From Gammaproteobacteria bacterium (lineage in GTDB: Bacteria; Pseudomonadota; Gammaproteobacteria; Steroidobacterales; Steroidobacteraceae): a stretch of 42,228 bases of DNA. The notes below the pieces were generated by a model that worked only from the letters and a program-made list of their open reading frames with translations, did not search any database and was not told where the DNA came from. The translations under genes were made by a program, and so were the position numbers. Where the stretch lies: NCBI GenBank assembly GCA_027307325.1, contig DAHUXE010000078.1, positions 1 through 42,228 of the forward strand, given 5' to 3'. Position 1 is the stretch's first letter; each line of letters opens with the position of its first letter. Positions 17,210 through 27,482 of this stretch are shown piece by piece.

Positions 17210-17482
17210 TCAGACGGTATGAAAGCCGGCCGGGAGCGGCGCGTTCACCGGAGCCTCGCTCGCCTCGACCGAGGTCACCTTGCAGGCGGACGAGCCGATC
17301 CACAGCCAGCTGACGAATGCCTCAACCGCCTCGCGGTCGCCGCACGCCAGTACTTCCACCCGGCCATCCGGCAGGTTGCGGGCGTGCCCGCTAATCCCCA
17401 GCTCCCCGGCGCGCCGCGCCGCGGTGGCGCGGTAGAACACGCCCTGGACACGGCCGCCCACCAGGCACTTCTTGCAGATCAC
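17210..17482 (-). CDS. acyP: Acylphosphatase
   Basis: This 90-residue enzyme hydrolyses acyl phosphates. It carries the full signature: VGGRVQGVFYRA with phosphate-binding Arg18, and GHARNLPDGRVEV with Asn36, the two catalytic residues. The start is GTG at 17482, with AGGGGA about 10 bases upstream. A possible promoter for this strand lies in the gap to wrbA (TTGTCA near 17530), but no good -10 is spaced from it. Confidence 0.94.
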   Translation of the reverse strand: MICKKCLVGGRVQGVFYRATAARRAGELGISGHARNLPDGRVEVLACGDREAVEAFVSWLWIGSSACKVTSVEASEAPVNAPLPAGFHTV

Positions 17483-17510
17483 ACCCAGTTTGCGTCCCCT
17501 ACAGCAATAA

Positions 17511-18846
<1,336 letters not shown>

Positions 18847-18851
18847 CGGAC

Positions 18852-19400
18852 TCAAGCGGGGCGCGCCGGTGTCCATACCCGACGCGTGAAGCTAACGACG
18901 TAGTGCAGCCCCGAGAGTACCGTGCTCGCGAGCGTGAGCGCCGCGGCGGCGTCGAGCATCTCGCGCGGTGGCACCGCGGCCGCGGCGTCCAGCGTCACCA
19001 GCATCACGTACCCAAGCTGCAGCGCGGTGTTGATCTTGCTGAGCACGGTCGGGCGGCCGCGCAGCGGCCCGAACCACAGCCGGTAGACCAGGGCGCCGAG
19101 CCCGATCATCATATCGCGTGCCACCACGGCCGCGGTCAGCCACCAGGGGATCAGCTCGAGCCAGGCCGCCTCGACGAACACCGTCACCAGCAGCAGCTTG
19201 TCGGCCAGCGGATCGAGAATCTTGCCGAGCTCCGAGGTCCAGTTGAAGCGCTTGGCAAGATAGCCGTCGAGGCCGTCGGAGACCGCCGCCGCCGCAAACA
19301 GCACGAGCGCCGTCGGCATCGCGCGGGCGGCGAGTGCCGCGGCGATCGGCCAGATCAGCGCGATGCGGATCAGGCAGATGAGGTTGGGGAGGTGGCGCAC
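18852..19400 (-). CDS. CDP-alcohol phosphatidyltransferase, PgsA-like
   Basis: The 182-residue membrane protein shows the CDP-alcohol phosphatidyltransferase signature with Asp42, Asp45, Gly46, Ala49, Lys50, Gly59, Asp63 and Asp67. The start RHLPNLICLIRI resembles PgsA, which makes phosphatidylglycerol phosphate from CDP-diacylglycerol and glycerol 3-phosphate. Hydrophobic helices fill most of the rest. The head-group acceptor cannot be proved from sequence; another PgsA may exist elsewhere, since genes of this type beside hda are often a second copy. The start is GTG at 19400. It lies 34 bases after the DUF2066 gene and 5 bases before hda, within one operon. Confidence 0.85.
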   Translation of the reverse strand: MRHLPNLICLIRIALIWPIAAALAARAMPTALVLFAAAAVSDGLDGYLAKRFNWTSELGKILDPLADKLLLVTVFVEAAWLELIPWWLTAAVVARDMMIGLGALVYRLWFGPLRGRPTVLSKINTALQLGYVMLVTLDAAAAVPPREMLDAAAALTLASTVLSGLHYVVSFTRRVWTPARPA

Positions 19401-19434
19401 GATGCGGCGGGGCGGGACGTCGGTGCGCCTGTCG

Positions 19435-20418
19435 TCAACCCTGCGGCTGGTAGCGATACACGAGCGGCGCGCCGCCGGAGGTGCTGCGCAGCATGTGTGC
19501 CGAGCCCGAGAGCCCGTGCTCGAGGGCGGCGGACCCGCCGCGTATTTCCACCGCGAAAGTGACGTTGCCGCCGTCGATCTCGGCGACCTGTGCGCGGCGC
19601 ACGCCGGGAATGCTCTGCAGCAGCCGCTCGACGGCGGCGTAATCGGCGAGTGCCGCGACGCCCTCGATGCGCACGCGCGCGGGAGCCTCGGCCTCGCCCG
19701 CCGCTCCCGGCGGCGGCGCCTCGAGATCGACGGCGTGATCGATGCCGGCGCTCAGGGGGCCGGTCCAGCTCGCGCTCTGCGCGCGCGTGTACAGCGTCCA
19801 CTGCAGCTGCCCGGCGGCTACGCCCGCCGCATCCGCACGGCCCACCAGCACCTGGTCGCCCCCATAGCGCTGCGCCGACTGCATCAGCGCGCTCGCATCC
19901 AGCGTGTTGCCGGCGGCATCGACCACCGTCAGCGGTATCACACTGATCGGCAGCCCGCGCTCGGTCGCGGCGCGCTCGAGCTCGGCGCGCGCCGCGTCGG
20001 CGTCGGCGCGCCCGAGGGGCGGATACAGCACCACCAGCGTGAACGGACGCTCGCGGTCCCAGACGCTGCGGCCCGCCGTGTCGATGGCCTGCGCGACCGC
20101 CACGCCGTCGAACACGACCTGCGGCTCGCCGCGCGGCCCGGATGCGTAGCTCTTCACGTATCTCGCGGCGTCGGCGATCAAGGCGGCGAGCGCCGGATCG
20201 TCGGCGGACTCGCGCCGGCCGGTGGCGCGCACCAGCGCCTGGCGCATGGCGTTCTGCACCGCGGTCGGCGACTGCTCCTCGAGATCGACTTCGTAGATGC
20301 GCACCGGCCGCAGCGCCCACGCGGACAAGGGCAGCGCGCCGAGGAGCGCGACGAGGGCCGCGAGCGCTGCGCGCACGCGTCGGTCTGCGGCAGTTGGGCT
20401 TGGACAGGGTTGCGACAT
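19435..20418 (-). CDS. DUF2066 domain protein, exported
   Basis: The 327-residue protein has a signal peptide (hydrophobic core ALAALVALLGALPLSAWA, about residues 17-35), then RIYEVDLEEQSPTAVQNAMRQALVRATG, the start of the DUF2066 domain found in gammaproteobacteria between purM and hda. Its function is unknown; location is expected to be periplasmic or membrane-attached. The ATG at 20418 is chosen because the longer frame (to 20529) would run into purM on the other strand. The conserved linkage with purM/purN in the opposite direction is also known from Pseudomonas. Confidence 0.82.
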   Translation of the reverse strand: MSQPCPSPTAADRRVRAALAALVALLGALPLSAWALRPVRIYEVDLEEQSPTAVQNAMRQALVRATGRRESADDPALAALIADAARYVKSYASGPRGEPQVVFDGVAVAQAIDTAGRSVWDRERPFTLVVLYPPLGRADADAARAELERAATERGLPISVIPLTVVDAAGNTLDASALMQSAQRYGGDQVLVGRADAAGVAAGQLQWTLYTRAQSASWTGPLSAGIDHAVDLEAPPPGAAGEAEAPARVRIEGVAALADYAAVERLLQSIPGVRRAQVAEIDGGNVTFAVEIRGGSAALEHGLSGSAHMLRSTSGGAPLVYRYQPQG

Positions 20419-20453
20419 CGTCCGGATCGCACACGCGGGCGGTGGACGGAATG

Positions 20454-20459
20454 TACAAT
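20454..20459 (+). promoter_or_regulatory. Putative -10 box (TACAAT) for purM
   Basis: TACAAT differs by one base from the sigma-70 consensus and stands out in very G+C-rich DNA 51 bases before the purM start. No good -35 lies at the usual distance. It is in the 91-base gap between the divergent DUF2066 and purM genes. I see no PurR-like operator that I would defend. Confidence 0.4.
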
Positions 20460-20509
20460 AGCACACGCGCCCCTTACCCGACGGCGCCGGTGCGCTGCGC
20501 GCAAATCTT

Positions 20510-21541
20510 ATGACTGAGCGTCCTGGCATTACCTATCGTGATGCCGGCGTCGACATCGACGCCGGCGATGAGTTGGTCGAGCGCATCAAGCCGCTGGTGC
20601 GACGCACGCAGCGCCGCGAGGTGCTCGCCGGCATCGGCGGCTTCGGCGCGCTGGTCGAGCTGCCGGCGGGCTACCGTCAGCCGGTGCTGGTCGCCGGCAC
20701 CGATGGCGTCGGCACGAAGCTGCGCCTCGCGATCGACACCGGCCGCCACGACACCATCGGGATCGACCTGGTGGCGATGTGCGCCAACGATGTCGTGGTG
20801 CAGGGAGCGGAGCCGCTGTTCTTCCTCGACTACTACGCCACCGGCAAGCTGCGCGTGGCGGTGGCCGAGGCCGTGGTGCGCGGCATCGTCGAAGGGTGCG
20901 TGCTGGCGGGAGCGGCGCTGGTGGGCGGGGAAACCGCGGAAATGCCGGGCATGTACCACGGCGAGGACTACGACCTCGCGGGATTCTGCGTCGGCGTAGT
21001 CGAGAAGGATGCGATCATCGACGGCACGCGCACCGCACCCGGCGACGCCATCATCGGCCTCGCCTCCTCCGGACCGCATTCCAACGGTTACTCGCTGATC
21101 CGCAAGCTGGTGGCGGCGGCCGGCGCCACTGCCGCGACGATGCTCGAAGGCCGTGCGCTCATCGAGCGGCTGCTCGCGCCGACGCGCATCTACGTGAAGC
21201 CGCTGCTGGCGCTGCTCAAGGCGCTGCCGGTGCACGCGCTGGCGCACATCACCGGCGGCGGCCTGACCGACAACGTCCCGCGGGTGCTGCCCGCGGGGCT
21301 CGAGGCCGTGCTCGAGCGCCGCCGCTGGCACCGCGACCCGGTGTTCGAGTGGCTGCAGCACGCCGGCAACATCGACCAGGCGGAGATGTACCGCACCTTC
21401 AACTGCGGCATCGGCATGGTGGCGGTGGTACCTGCGGAGCGCGCCGCCGCGGCGGTCGAATTGCTCGGCGCCCAGGGCGAGACCGCGCGCATCATCGGCG
21501 AGGTGCGCGCCGGCGCTCGCGGCGTGTACATCCAGGAATGA
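20510..21541 (+). CDS. purM: Phosphoribosylformylglycinamidine cyclo-ligase (AIR synthetase)
   Basis: PurM closes the imidazole ring in the fifth step of purine synthesis, using ATP. The 343-residue protein has [20 protein letters not shown] at the start, the GTDGVGTKL motif, [23 protein letters not shown] and [14 protein letters not shown], all signature PurM segments, and ends close to the E. coli length (345). Its stop overlaps the purN start as ATGA, so the two are coupled. Confidence 0.97.
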   Translation: MTERPGITYRDAGVDIDAGDELVERIKPLVRRTQRREVLAGIGGFGALVELPAGYRQPVLVAGTDGVGTKLRLAIDTGRHDTIGIDLVAMCANDVVVQGAEPLFFLDYYATGKLRVAVAEAVVRGIVEGCVLAGAALVGGETAEMPGMYHGEDYDLAGFCVGVVEKDAIIDGTRTAPGDAIIGLASSGPHSNGYSLIRKLVAAAGATAATMLEGRALIERLLAPTRIYVKPLLALLKALPVHALAHITGGGLTDNVPRVLPAGLEAVLERRRWHRDPVFEWLQHAGNIDQAEMYRTFNCGIGMVAVVPAERAAAAVELLGAQGETARIIGEVRAGARGVYIQE

Positions 21542-22203
21542 GCGCCGCCACGCCCCTCAGCATTGCCATATTGATATCGGGGCGCGGCTCCAACATGGAG
21601 GCGCTTGCCGAGGCCTGCGCGAGCGGCGCCCTCGCGGCGCGCGTCGCGGTGGTGATCGCCGATCGCGGCGGCGCCCCCGGACTCGACGCGGCACGCGCGC
21701 GCGGCCTCGAGACCCGCGCGCTGGTGCACCGGGGCGAGCGGAGCGCCTTCGAGCACGAGCTCGGCGCCGCCCTCGAGCGGCACCGCCCTGGCGCCGTGGC
21801 GCTCGCCGGCTTCATGCGGGTGCTGTCGGCGGAATTCGTGGCGCGCTATCTCGGCCGGATGTTCAACATCCACCCGTCGCTCCTGCCGAAGTACCGCGGC
21901 CTCGACACCCACCGCCGCGTGCTGGCCGCCGGGGATGCGGTTCACGGCGCGAGCGTTCACTTCGTAACCCCGGAGCTCGACGCCGGACCGGTAGTGCTGC
22001 AGTCGCAGGTCGCGGTCGCGCCCGGCGACACCGAGGCGACCCTCGCCGCGCGCGTGCTCGCCACCGAGCACGTCATCTACCCGCGCGCGCTCGGCTGGTT
22101 TGCCGACCGGCGGCTCGCCTGGCGCGACGGCGCCGCGTGGCTCGACGGGCGGCGGCTCATGGCGCCGCTGCTGGAGGATTTCCGTGCCGTCGTGGCGCCG
22201 TGA
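21538..22203 (+). CDS. purN: Phosphoribosylglycinamide formyltransferase
   Basis: PurN transfers the formyl group of 10-formyl-THF to GAR, the third step of purine synthesis. The 221-residue product has the phosphate-binding [11 protein letters not shown] near residues 13-23 and the catalytic trio Asn110 and His112 ([12 protein letters not shown]) and Asp148 (ELDAGP). Start ATG 21538 overlaps the purM stop by 4 bases. The 3' end overlaps the next gene by 20 bases. Confidence 0.96.
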   Translation: MSAATPLSIAILISGRGSNMEALAEACASGALAARVAVVIADRGGAPGLDAARARGLETRALVHRGERSAFEHELGAALERHRPGAVALAGFMRVLSAEFVARYLGRMFNIHPSLLPKYRGLDTHRRVLAAGDAVHGASVHFVTPELDAGPVVLQSQVAVAPGDTEATLAARVLATEHVIYPRALGWFADRRLAWRDGAAWLDGRRLMAPLLEDFRAVVAP

Positions 22204-22936
22204 CGCGGCCGCAGCCCGGCGGGCGCTGAGCGTGCGCAGCGCGCTGCCGCTCCTCGCTCTCGCGGGCGCGGCCGTGACGGGCACGGCCGGGGCAGAGGAG
22301 CTCAAGCCCTACCAGGCGAGCTACTCCGGGGTCTGGCATGGCATGGTGGTCGCCGTCTCCGACCTCACGCTGGAGCACAGCGGCGACACATGGACCACCA
22401 GCTCGAGCAGCGCGCCGCGCGGCATCGGCCGGCTCGCCGCCGGGATCTTCCCGCCGCGCCAGGTGAGCGTCGTGCGGCTGACGGAATCCGGCGTGCTGCC
22501 GTTGACTTTTCGCTCCCTGGGCGGCGAGCGCGCCAGGTCCACCGACCTGAGCTACGACTGGGGAACCGCCCGGGTCACCGGCACACTCGAGGGCGCGCGG
22601 GTGGACCAGCCGCTTCTGCCGGGTATGCAGGACGACGGCTCGGTGCAGCTCGCGCTCATGGTCGAGCTGCTGGCGGGCCGTACCCCGGGCAGCTTCCGGA
22701 TGCTCGACAAGAGCGGCACGCGCGAGTACCAGTTCGCGCGCGACGGCGTTGCCACGCTGCAGACACCCTTCGGTTCCGTCGCCACGGTCGTGTACCGCGC
22801 GCAGAAGGCCGGCTCGCCGCGCATCACGCGCTTCTGGTGCGCGCCGCAGCAAGGCTACATCCCGATGAGGGTCGAGCAGACCAGGGGCGACGACGTGCAG
22901 TGGACCATGGAGATCCGCAGCCTGAAGCGCGAGTGA
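22184..22936 (+). CDS. DUF3108 domain protein, exported
   Basis: This 250-residue protein has a hydrophobic signal sequence (ALPLLALAGAAVTGTAGA, about residues 18-35) and then YQASYSGVWHGMVVAVSDLTLE, a beta-rich DUF3108 domain; family members are exported proteins of unknown function, often downstream of purN. I chose the GTG at 22184: GGAGG lies 6 bases upstream, inside purN, and no ATG gives a plausible signal peptide. The 20-base overlap with purN indicates coupling to the purine operon. Confidence 0.78.
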   Translation: MPSWRRDAAAARRALSVRSALPLLALAGAAVTGTAGAEELKPYQASYSGVWHGMVVAVSDLTLEHSGDTWTTSSSSAPRGIGRLAAGIFPPRQVSVVRLTESGVLPLTFRSLGGERARSTDLSYDWGTARVTGTLEGARVDQPLLPGMQDDGSVQLALMVELLAGRTPGSFRMLDKSGTREYQFARDGVATLQTPFGSVATVVYRAQKAGSPRITRFWCAPQQGYIPMRVEQTRGDDVQWTMEIRSLKRE

Positions 22937-22981
22937 GAGTCGCACGCGCACCGCGGCACAGCTTGCTGCGCGCCCTGCGCC

Positions 22982-23548
22982 TCAGGTCTTCGGCAGCGTC
23001 ACTCCCCGCTGGCCCTGGTACTTGCCGCCGCGGTCCTTGTAGGAGGTGGCGCACACCTCATCCGACTCGAAGAACAGCATCTGCGCCACGCCCTCGTTGG
23101 CGTAGATCTTGGCGGGGAGCGGCGTGGTGTTGGAAAATTCCAGCGTCACGTGACCTTCCCATTCGGGCTCCAAAGGCGTTACGTTCACTATGCACCCGCA
23201 ACGCGCATACGTGCTCTTGCCGAGAGTTACAACCAACACGTTGCGCGGGACTCTGAAATACTCCACCGTGCGCGCCAGCGCAAACGAGTTGGGCGGAATG
23301 ATGCACACCTCACCGCGGAAATCGACGAAGCTCTTCTCGTCGAAGTTCTTCGGATCGACGATGGTCGAGTTGATGTTGGTGAAGATCTTGAACTCGCTGG
23401 CGCAGCGCACGTCGTAGCCGTAGCTCGAGGTGCCATACGACACGATTCTGCGACCGTTCGCCTCGCGCACCTGTCCGGGCTCGAATGGCTCGATCATGGC
23501 GTGCTCGCGCGCCATGCGCCGGATCCAGTTGTCGGACTTGATGCTCAT
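22982..23548 (-). CDS. dcd: dCTP deaminase
   Basis: Dcd converts dCTP to dUTP, feeding thymidylate synthesis. The 188-residue protein begins [13 protein letters not shown] and includes [37 protein letters not shown], and [20 protein letters not shown] containing the catalytic Glu of LEFSNTT, ending [16 protein letters not shown]. The length matches the Pseudomonas enzyme. It starts 8 bases after the apbC stop and forms a two-gene operon with it; it is convergent with the DUF3108 gene. Confidence 0.97.
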   Translation of the reverse strand: MSIKSDNWIRRMAREHAMIEPFEPGQVREANGRRIVSYGTSSYGYDVRCASEFKIFTNINSTIVDPKNFDEKSFVDFRGEVCIIPPNSFALARTVEYFRVPRNVLVVTLGKSTYARCGCIVNVTPLEPEWEGHVTLEFSNTTPLPAKIYANEGVAQMLFFESDEVCATSYKDRGGKYQGQRGVTLPKT

Positions 23549-23556
23549 GAGCGCCT

Positions 23557-24654
23557 TCAATTCTCCTCGATGACGATCTTGGGAAATACGCGGCTGCGAT
23601 CGCGCGCGCGCACCGCGAGCGCTCCGGCGGTGCGGCGCGCCATCTCCAGGTAGCAGCGCGCGCGTGGCGACTCGGGAGCCGCGATCACCGTCGGCCGGCC
23701 GCCGTCGGCCTCCTCGCGGACGCGGACATCGAGCGGCAGCTCGCCGAGCAGCTTCACCCCGTAGTCGCCGGCCATGCGCGCCCCGCCACCGGCGCCGAAT
23801 ATGTGATCGGTGTGCCCGCATTTCGGGCAGACGTACACGCTCATGTTCTCCACGACGCCGAGCACCGGCACGGCGACCTTCTCGAACATCTTGAGCCCCT
23901 TGCGGGCGTCGGCGAGCGCGATGTCCTGGGGCGTGGTCACGATCACCGCGCCCGCGACCGGCACCTGCTGGGCGAGCGTCAGCTGGATGTCGCCGGTGCC
24001 GGGCGGCATGTCGACCACCAGATAGTCGAGCGCTCCCCACTGCGTCTGACCGAGCAGCTGGTTGAGCGCCTGGGTAACCATCGGTCCGCGCCAGATCATC
24101 GGCTGCTCGGCATCCACGAGGAACCCGATCGACATGGCGCTCACGCCGTGGGCGGCGAGCGGCTGCAGCAGCTTGCCGTCGGCCATGGCCGGCCGCTCGC
24201 CCGCGAGCCCGAGCATCAGCGGCTGGCTCGGCCCGTAGATGTCGGCGTCCAGTATCCCGACCCGCGCGCCCTGGGCCGCCCAGGCGAGCGCCAGATTGAC
24301 CGCCACGGTGGACTTGCCCACGCCCCCCTTGCCGGAGGCAACGGCGACGATGTTCTTGATCTCACCGAGCGGCTTCAAGCCGCGCTGTACGGCGTGAGCG
24401 CCGATCGCCGCCTCGAGCTCGATCGCGAGAGGGGCGTCGATTCCCGCCGTGGCGAGCGCTCCAGTCAGTGCCGCGGCGAGCTCTTCCCCGTAGCCACCGA
24501 CGGGATACCCGAGGACGATCTTCGCCTGGTAGCCTCCGCCGTCGGCGCGCACGTCGCGCACCGCCTGCGCCGAACCGAGCGTCTCGCCGAGGTACGGATC
24601 GATGTAGGCGTCGAGCGCGGTGCGCACGGCGTTCACGGGGGCTTCGGGGGTCAT
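23557..24654 (-). CDS. apbC: Iron-sulfur cluster carrier protein ApbC (Mrp family P-loop ATPase)
   Basis: ApbC/Mrp binds and transfers 4Fe-4S clusters to target enzymes. The 365-residue product has an N-terminal MIP18/DUF59-like domain (about 1-85), the deviant Walker A motif GKGGVGKS at 108-115, [23 protein letters not shown], and the cluster-binding CPKC pair (Cys276, Cys279). The ATG at 24654 fits the family; the frame remains open upstream through the promoter region. In Pseudomonas, apbC is divergent from metG; here a kinase-pilT-pilT block stands between them. Confidence 0.95.
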   Translation of the reverse strand: MTPEAPVNAVRTALDAYIDPYLGETLGSAQAVRDVRADGGGYQAKIVLGYPVGGYGEELAAALTGALATAGIDAPLAIELEAAIGAHAVQRGLKPLGEIKNIVAVASGKGGVGKSTVAVNLALAWAAQGARVGILDADIYGPSQPLMLGLAGERPAMADGKLLQPLAAHGVSAMSIGFLVDAEQPMIWRGPMVTQALNQLLGQTQWGALDYLVVDMPPGTGDIQLTLAQQVPVAGAVIVTTPQDIALADARKGLKMFEKVAVPVLGVVENMSVYVCPKCGHTDHIFGAGGGARMAGDYGVKLLGELPLDVRVREEADGGRPTVIAAPESPRARCYLEMARRTAGALAVRARDRSRVFPKIVIEEN

Positions 24655-24663
24655 TTGTTGAGG

Positions 24664-24690
24664 GTCCGGTGAATCCGGACACGAATTGTA
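24664..24690 (-). promoter_or_regulatory. Putative apbC -10 box and leader dyad
   Basis: On the minus strand TACAAT (24690-24685) is a near-consensus -10 box 30 bases before the apbC ATG. Between it and the start lies a perfect dyad GTCCGG-TGAAT-CCGGAC (24664-24680), which could be an operator or a leader hairpin. No -35 box is evident. Confidence 0.35.
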
Positions 24691-24716
24691 CCTAACCCGG
24701 CCGCCTTGCTGGGCTG

Positions 24717-24725
24717 TGGCATAAT
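24717..24725 (+). promoter_or_regulatory. Putative extended -10 promoter (TGG-CATAAT) for the HEAT-kinase operon
   Basis: TG at 24717-24718, one spacer base, then CATAAT at 24720-24725 forms an extended -10 element on the plus strand, rare in this G+C-rich context. It would give a leader of about 135 bases before the kinase start at 24869. No matching -35 is seen, which extended -10 promoters can do without. Confidence 0.4.
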
Positions 24726-24868
24726 TGCCCGAGCCGTCGCTCTGCGCCCTTGAATTACATCCGCGCCCCACATTGGACCCGCCAGCGCCTGCCCGGCCGC
24801 ACGGGTAACCACTTGCGCGCGGTGCATGCAGGAGCCCGCCGCTGCGGCCCGGGAGCCGGACTGACCGC

Positions 24869-27313
24869 ATGAGCTTTTTCACAAATCTGCGCGCCGACCG
24901 GCTGATCCACGAGATCCGCACCTCCAGCGACGCGGCGAGCCCCGCGACGCAGAAGGCAGTGGCGGGGCTCAAGCAGGTCGGCCCGGGCGCCATCGAGTCG
25001 ATATTTGCGGCGCTCCCCGAAGCCGACAAGGCCGCGACCATGTCGCTGGTCGAAGTGCTCGCGGCGCTCGTCAGTCAGAAGACCTTCCCCCAGTTCATGC
25101 AGGGGCTGATCGAGGGCAGCACGCGGGTCATCTCTGCCATCTCCTGGGCGCTCACCAGCAACCGCAACTATCCCGCGCACCTGCTGCTCGATGCGCTCAA
25201 TACCCAGGGTATCTCCAAGTCGGCTCTGCTCGAGGTCATCACTGCGCAGAAAGCGCGCTTCACCGTGCGCGAGCTCCTCACCGCGGCCTACGTCCAGGAG
25301 CCGAACGAGAAGGCGGCGCTGTTCCGCATCATCGGCGAGATCGCCGACCAGAGCGCGCTCCCGGAGCTCATCGGCCGGGTACAGGGCAAGGACCCGATCG
25401 CACGCGTGCACATCATCAACACGCTCGGGCGCTTCAACACCCCGGAAGTGCAGAGCACCCTGCAGGGACTGCTGAAGGATTCCAACAAGCTGATCCGCAG
25501 CGCGACCCTCTCGGCGCTGCAGCGCATGGACGGTCCCATCGACGTGGAGCGGGTGTGCGCGCTGCTGCGCGATCCGGAGATCGACGTGCTCAACAAGGCG
25601 GTGGACGTGGTCATCAAGGCCAACCACCCGGACACGATCCGCTACCTGATCGAGGTGCTCAAGGACGAGAACGAGAACTCGCGCCGCGCCGCCGTCGAGG
25701 TGCTGAACGAGGTCGGTGACGCCAGGTCGGTCAAGTACCTGCTGGGGGCACTCAAGGACAGCGACTGGTGGGTACGCAGCCGTGCCGCGGACGCGCTCGG
25801 CAAGATAGGCGGCCCGAAGGTGATCGACGCGGTGCTGCAGCTGGTGCGCGACAAGGACGAGGACATCCGCCGGGCCGCCATCGAGATCCTCAACCAGACC
25901 AAGGACGAGCGTGCGGTCGACTCTCTCATTCAGGCTACGCGCGACAGCGACTGGTGGGTGAGCGAGCGCGCCGTGGACGCGCTCGCCGAGATCGGCAGCA
26001 AGCGCGCCGTGCCGCGCCTGATGGAAATGCTGCATACCGGCAGCCACGGCAAGGCCCTGCCGATCGTGGTGCGCGCGCTCGGCCGGCTGGGCGACAGCAA
26101 GCTGGTCGGGGAGCTGCTGCCGCTGGTGTCGCGTCCCGAGCGCGAGATCCGCATCGAGGCGATGCAGGCGCTATCCAAGGTCGCCGACGAGGCCCAGGCC
26201 GAACAGGTGCGCAAGGAGCTGCAGGCCCAGGCCGCCTCGCAGGACCAGACCATCTCGCGCATGGCGGCCGCGGCGGTCACCGCGCTCGACAACCGCATCG
26301 CCGGCATCCTCACCCCGGCGCCGGGCGCCCCCGGCTCCGCGTCGCTCCCCCCGCCCGCCATGCCGGGCGCGCCGGCGCAGGGCGGCGTGCGGCCGCCGCC
26401 GGGCGCCGGCCCCGAGTCCACCCGCACGGTGGTGATCAACGACCAGGCGCGGCGTCAGGCCGAGGCCGCGGCGCGGCTCGACATAAACACGCTCAAGCCC
26501 GGGGAGATCCTCGAGGGACGCTACAAATACATCGACCGCATCGGACGCGGCGCCTTCGGCACCGTGCTGCTGATGGAGGACACGGTGGTCGACGAGCGCC
26601 TGATCCTCAAGTTCCTCAACCCGAACGTCTCGCAGGACGAGGAAGTGATGAAGCGCTTCGTCCACGAGCTGCGCTACTCGCGCAAGATCACCCACAAGAA
26701 CGTCATCCGCATCTACGACTTCCTCTACATCCAGGGAAATTACGCCATCTCGATGGAGTACTTCCCCTCGCACACGCTCGGCGGCGAGGTGGTCAACGAG
26801 AAGCCGGTCGAGCTGAAGCGCGCCATGGGCTTCGCCATCGACATCTGCATCGGCATGACGGTGGCGCACCAGCAGGGCATCGTGCATCGCGATCTGAAGC
26901 CCGCCAACGTGCTCATCAACCAGGAGGGGCTGCTGAAGATCGTGGACTTCGGCGTCGCGGCGGCGCAGCGCGAGGGCGACACGCAGCTCACCAAGACCGG
27001 CTACGTCATCGGCTCGCCGAAGTACATGGCGCCCGAGCAGATCCTCGGCAAGAAGGTCGACGAGCGCGCCGATATCTACGCGCTCGGCGTGATGCTCTAC
27101 GAGATGCTGACCGGCGTGCCGCCCTACTCGCGGGGCGATCACATGTCGGTGATGTACCAGCACGTGCAGGGCAAGGCGCGCATTCCGCAGGACCTGAATC
27201 CCAACCTGCCGCCGGGCCTTTCGGACCTGGTGATGAAGGCGATGGCGGTCGACAAGAACAAGCGCTTCCAGACCATGGACGAGCTACGGGTCGCGCTCGA
27301 GCGGTACCGTTAA
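24869..27313 (+). CDS. HEAT-repeat protein fused to a Hanks-type Ser/Thr protein kinase
   Basis: The 814-residue protein has no signal peptide or membrane segment. Residues about 1-475 are helical, with clear HEAT/PBS-lyase-type repeats from about 150; two repeats share DSDWWV at 297-302 and 359-364. A Pro-Ala-Gly linker (about 480-525) leads to a complete kinase domain (about 550-814): glycine loop IGRGAFGTV (558-566), ATP-anchoring Lys581 in LILKFL, catalytic HRDLKPAN with Asp675, DFG at 693-695, and MAPEQ. All catalytic residues are present, so I expect an active kinase. HEAT repeats usually bind proteins and may position substrates. Two PilT-type ATPase genes follow in the same direction, so control of type IV pilus retraction is the likely role, by inference. 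The gap to the next gene (169 bases) contains one GC hairpin (27348-27362) and no T run. Confidence 0.9.
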   Translation: MSFFTNLRADRLIHEIRTSSDAASPATQKAVAGLKQVGPGAIESIFAALPEADKAATMSLVEVLAALVSQKTFPQFMQGLIEGSTRVISAISWALTSNRNYPAHLLLDALNTQGISKSALLEVITAQKARFTVRELLTAAYVQEPNEKAALFRIIGEIADQSALPELIGRVQGKDPIARVHIINTLGRFNTPEVQSTLQGLLKDSNKLIRSATLSALQRMDGPIDVERVCALLRDPEIDVLNKAVDVVIKANHPDTIRYLIEVLKDENENSRRAAVEVLNEVGDARSVKYLLGALKDSDWWVRSRAADALGKIGGPKVIDAVLQLVRDKDEDIRRAAIEILNQTKDERAVDSLIQATRDSDWWVSERAVDALAEIGSKRAVPRLMEMLHTGSHGKALPIVVRALGRLGDSKLVGELLPLVSRPEREIRIEAMQALSKVADEAQAEQVRKELQAQAASQDQTISRMAAAAVTALDNRIAGILTPAPGAPGSASLPPPAMPGAPAQGGVRPPPGAGPESTRTVVINDQARRQAEAAARLDINTLKPGEILEGRYKYIDRIGRGAFGTVLLMEDTVVDERLILKFLNPNVSQDEEVMKRFVHELRYSRKITHKNVIRIYDFLYIQGNYAISMEYFPSHTLGGEVVNEKPVELKRAMGFAIDICIGMTVAHQQGIVHRDLKPANVLINQEGLLKIVDFGVAAAQREGDTQLTKTGYVIGSPKYMAPEQILGKKVDERADIYALGVMLYEMLTGVPPYSRGDHMSVMYQHVQGKARIPQDLNPNLPPGLSDLVMKAMAVDKNKRFQTMDELRVALERYR

Positions 27314-27482
27314 CCAGCGCACAGTTGAGGCAAGCTGAGGAGCGCTTCCGCCGCGCCGGCGGCGCCCCCCGCGTGCGCCTTGCGAAACTTCGTGCGTTAC
27401 GTCAAATTTCCGCCTTCAAGCTGTTGATCCTGCGGCCCGCGGCGGGCTAAACAGGTCGACAGTCCTGGTCCGGAGTGATCGC

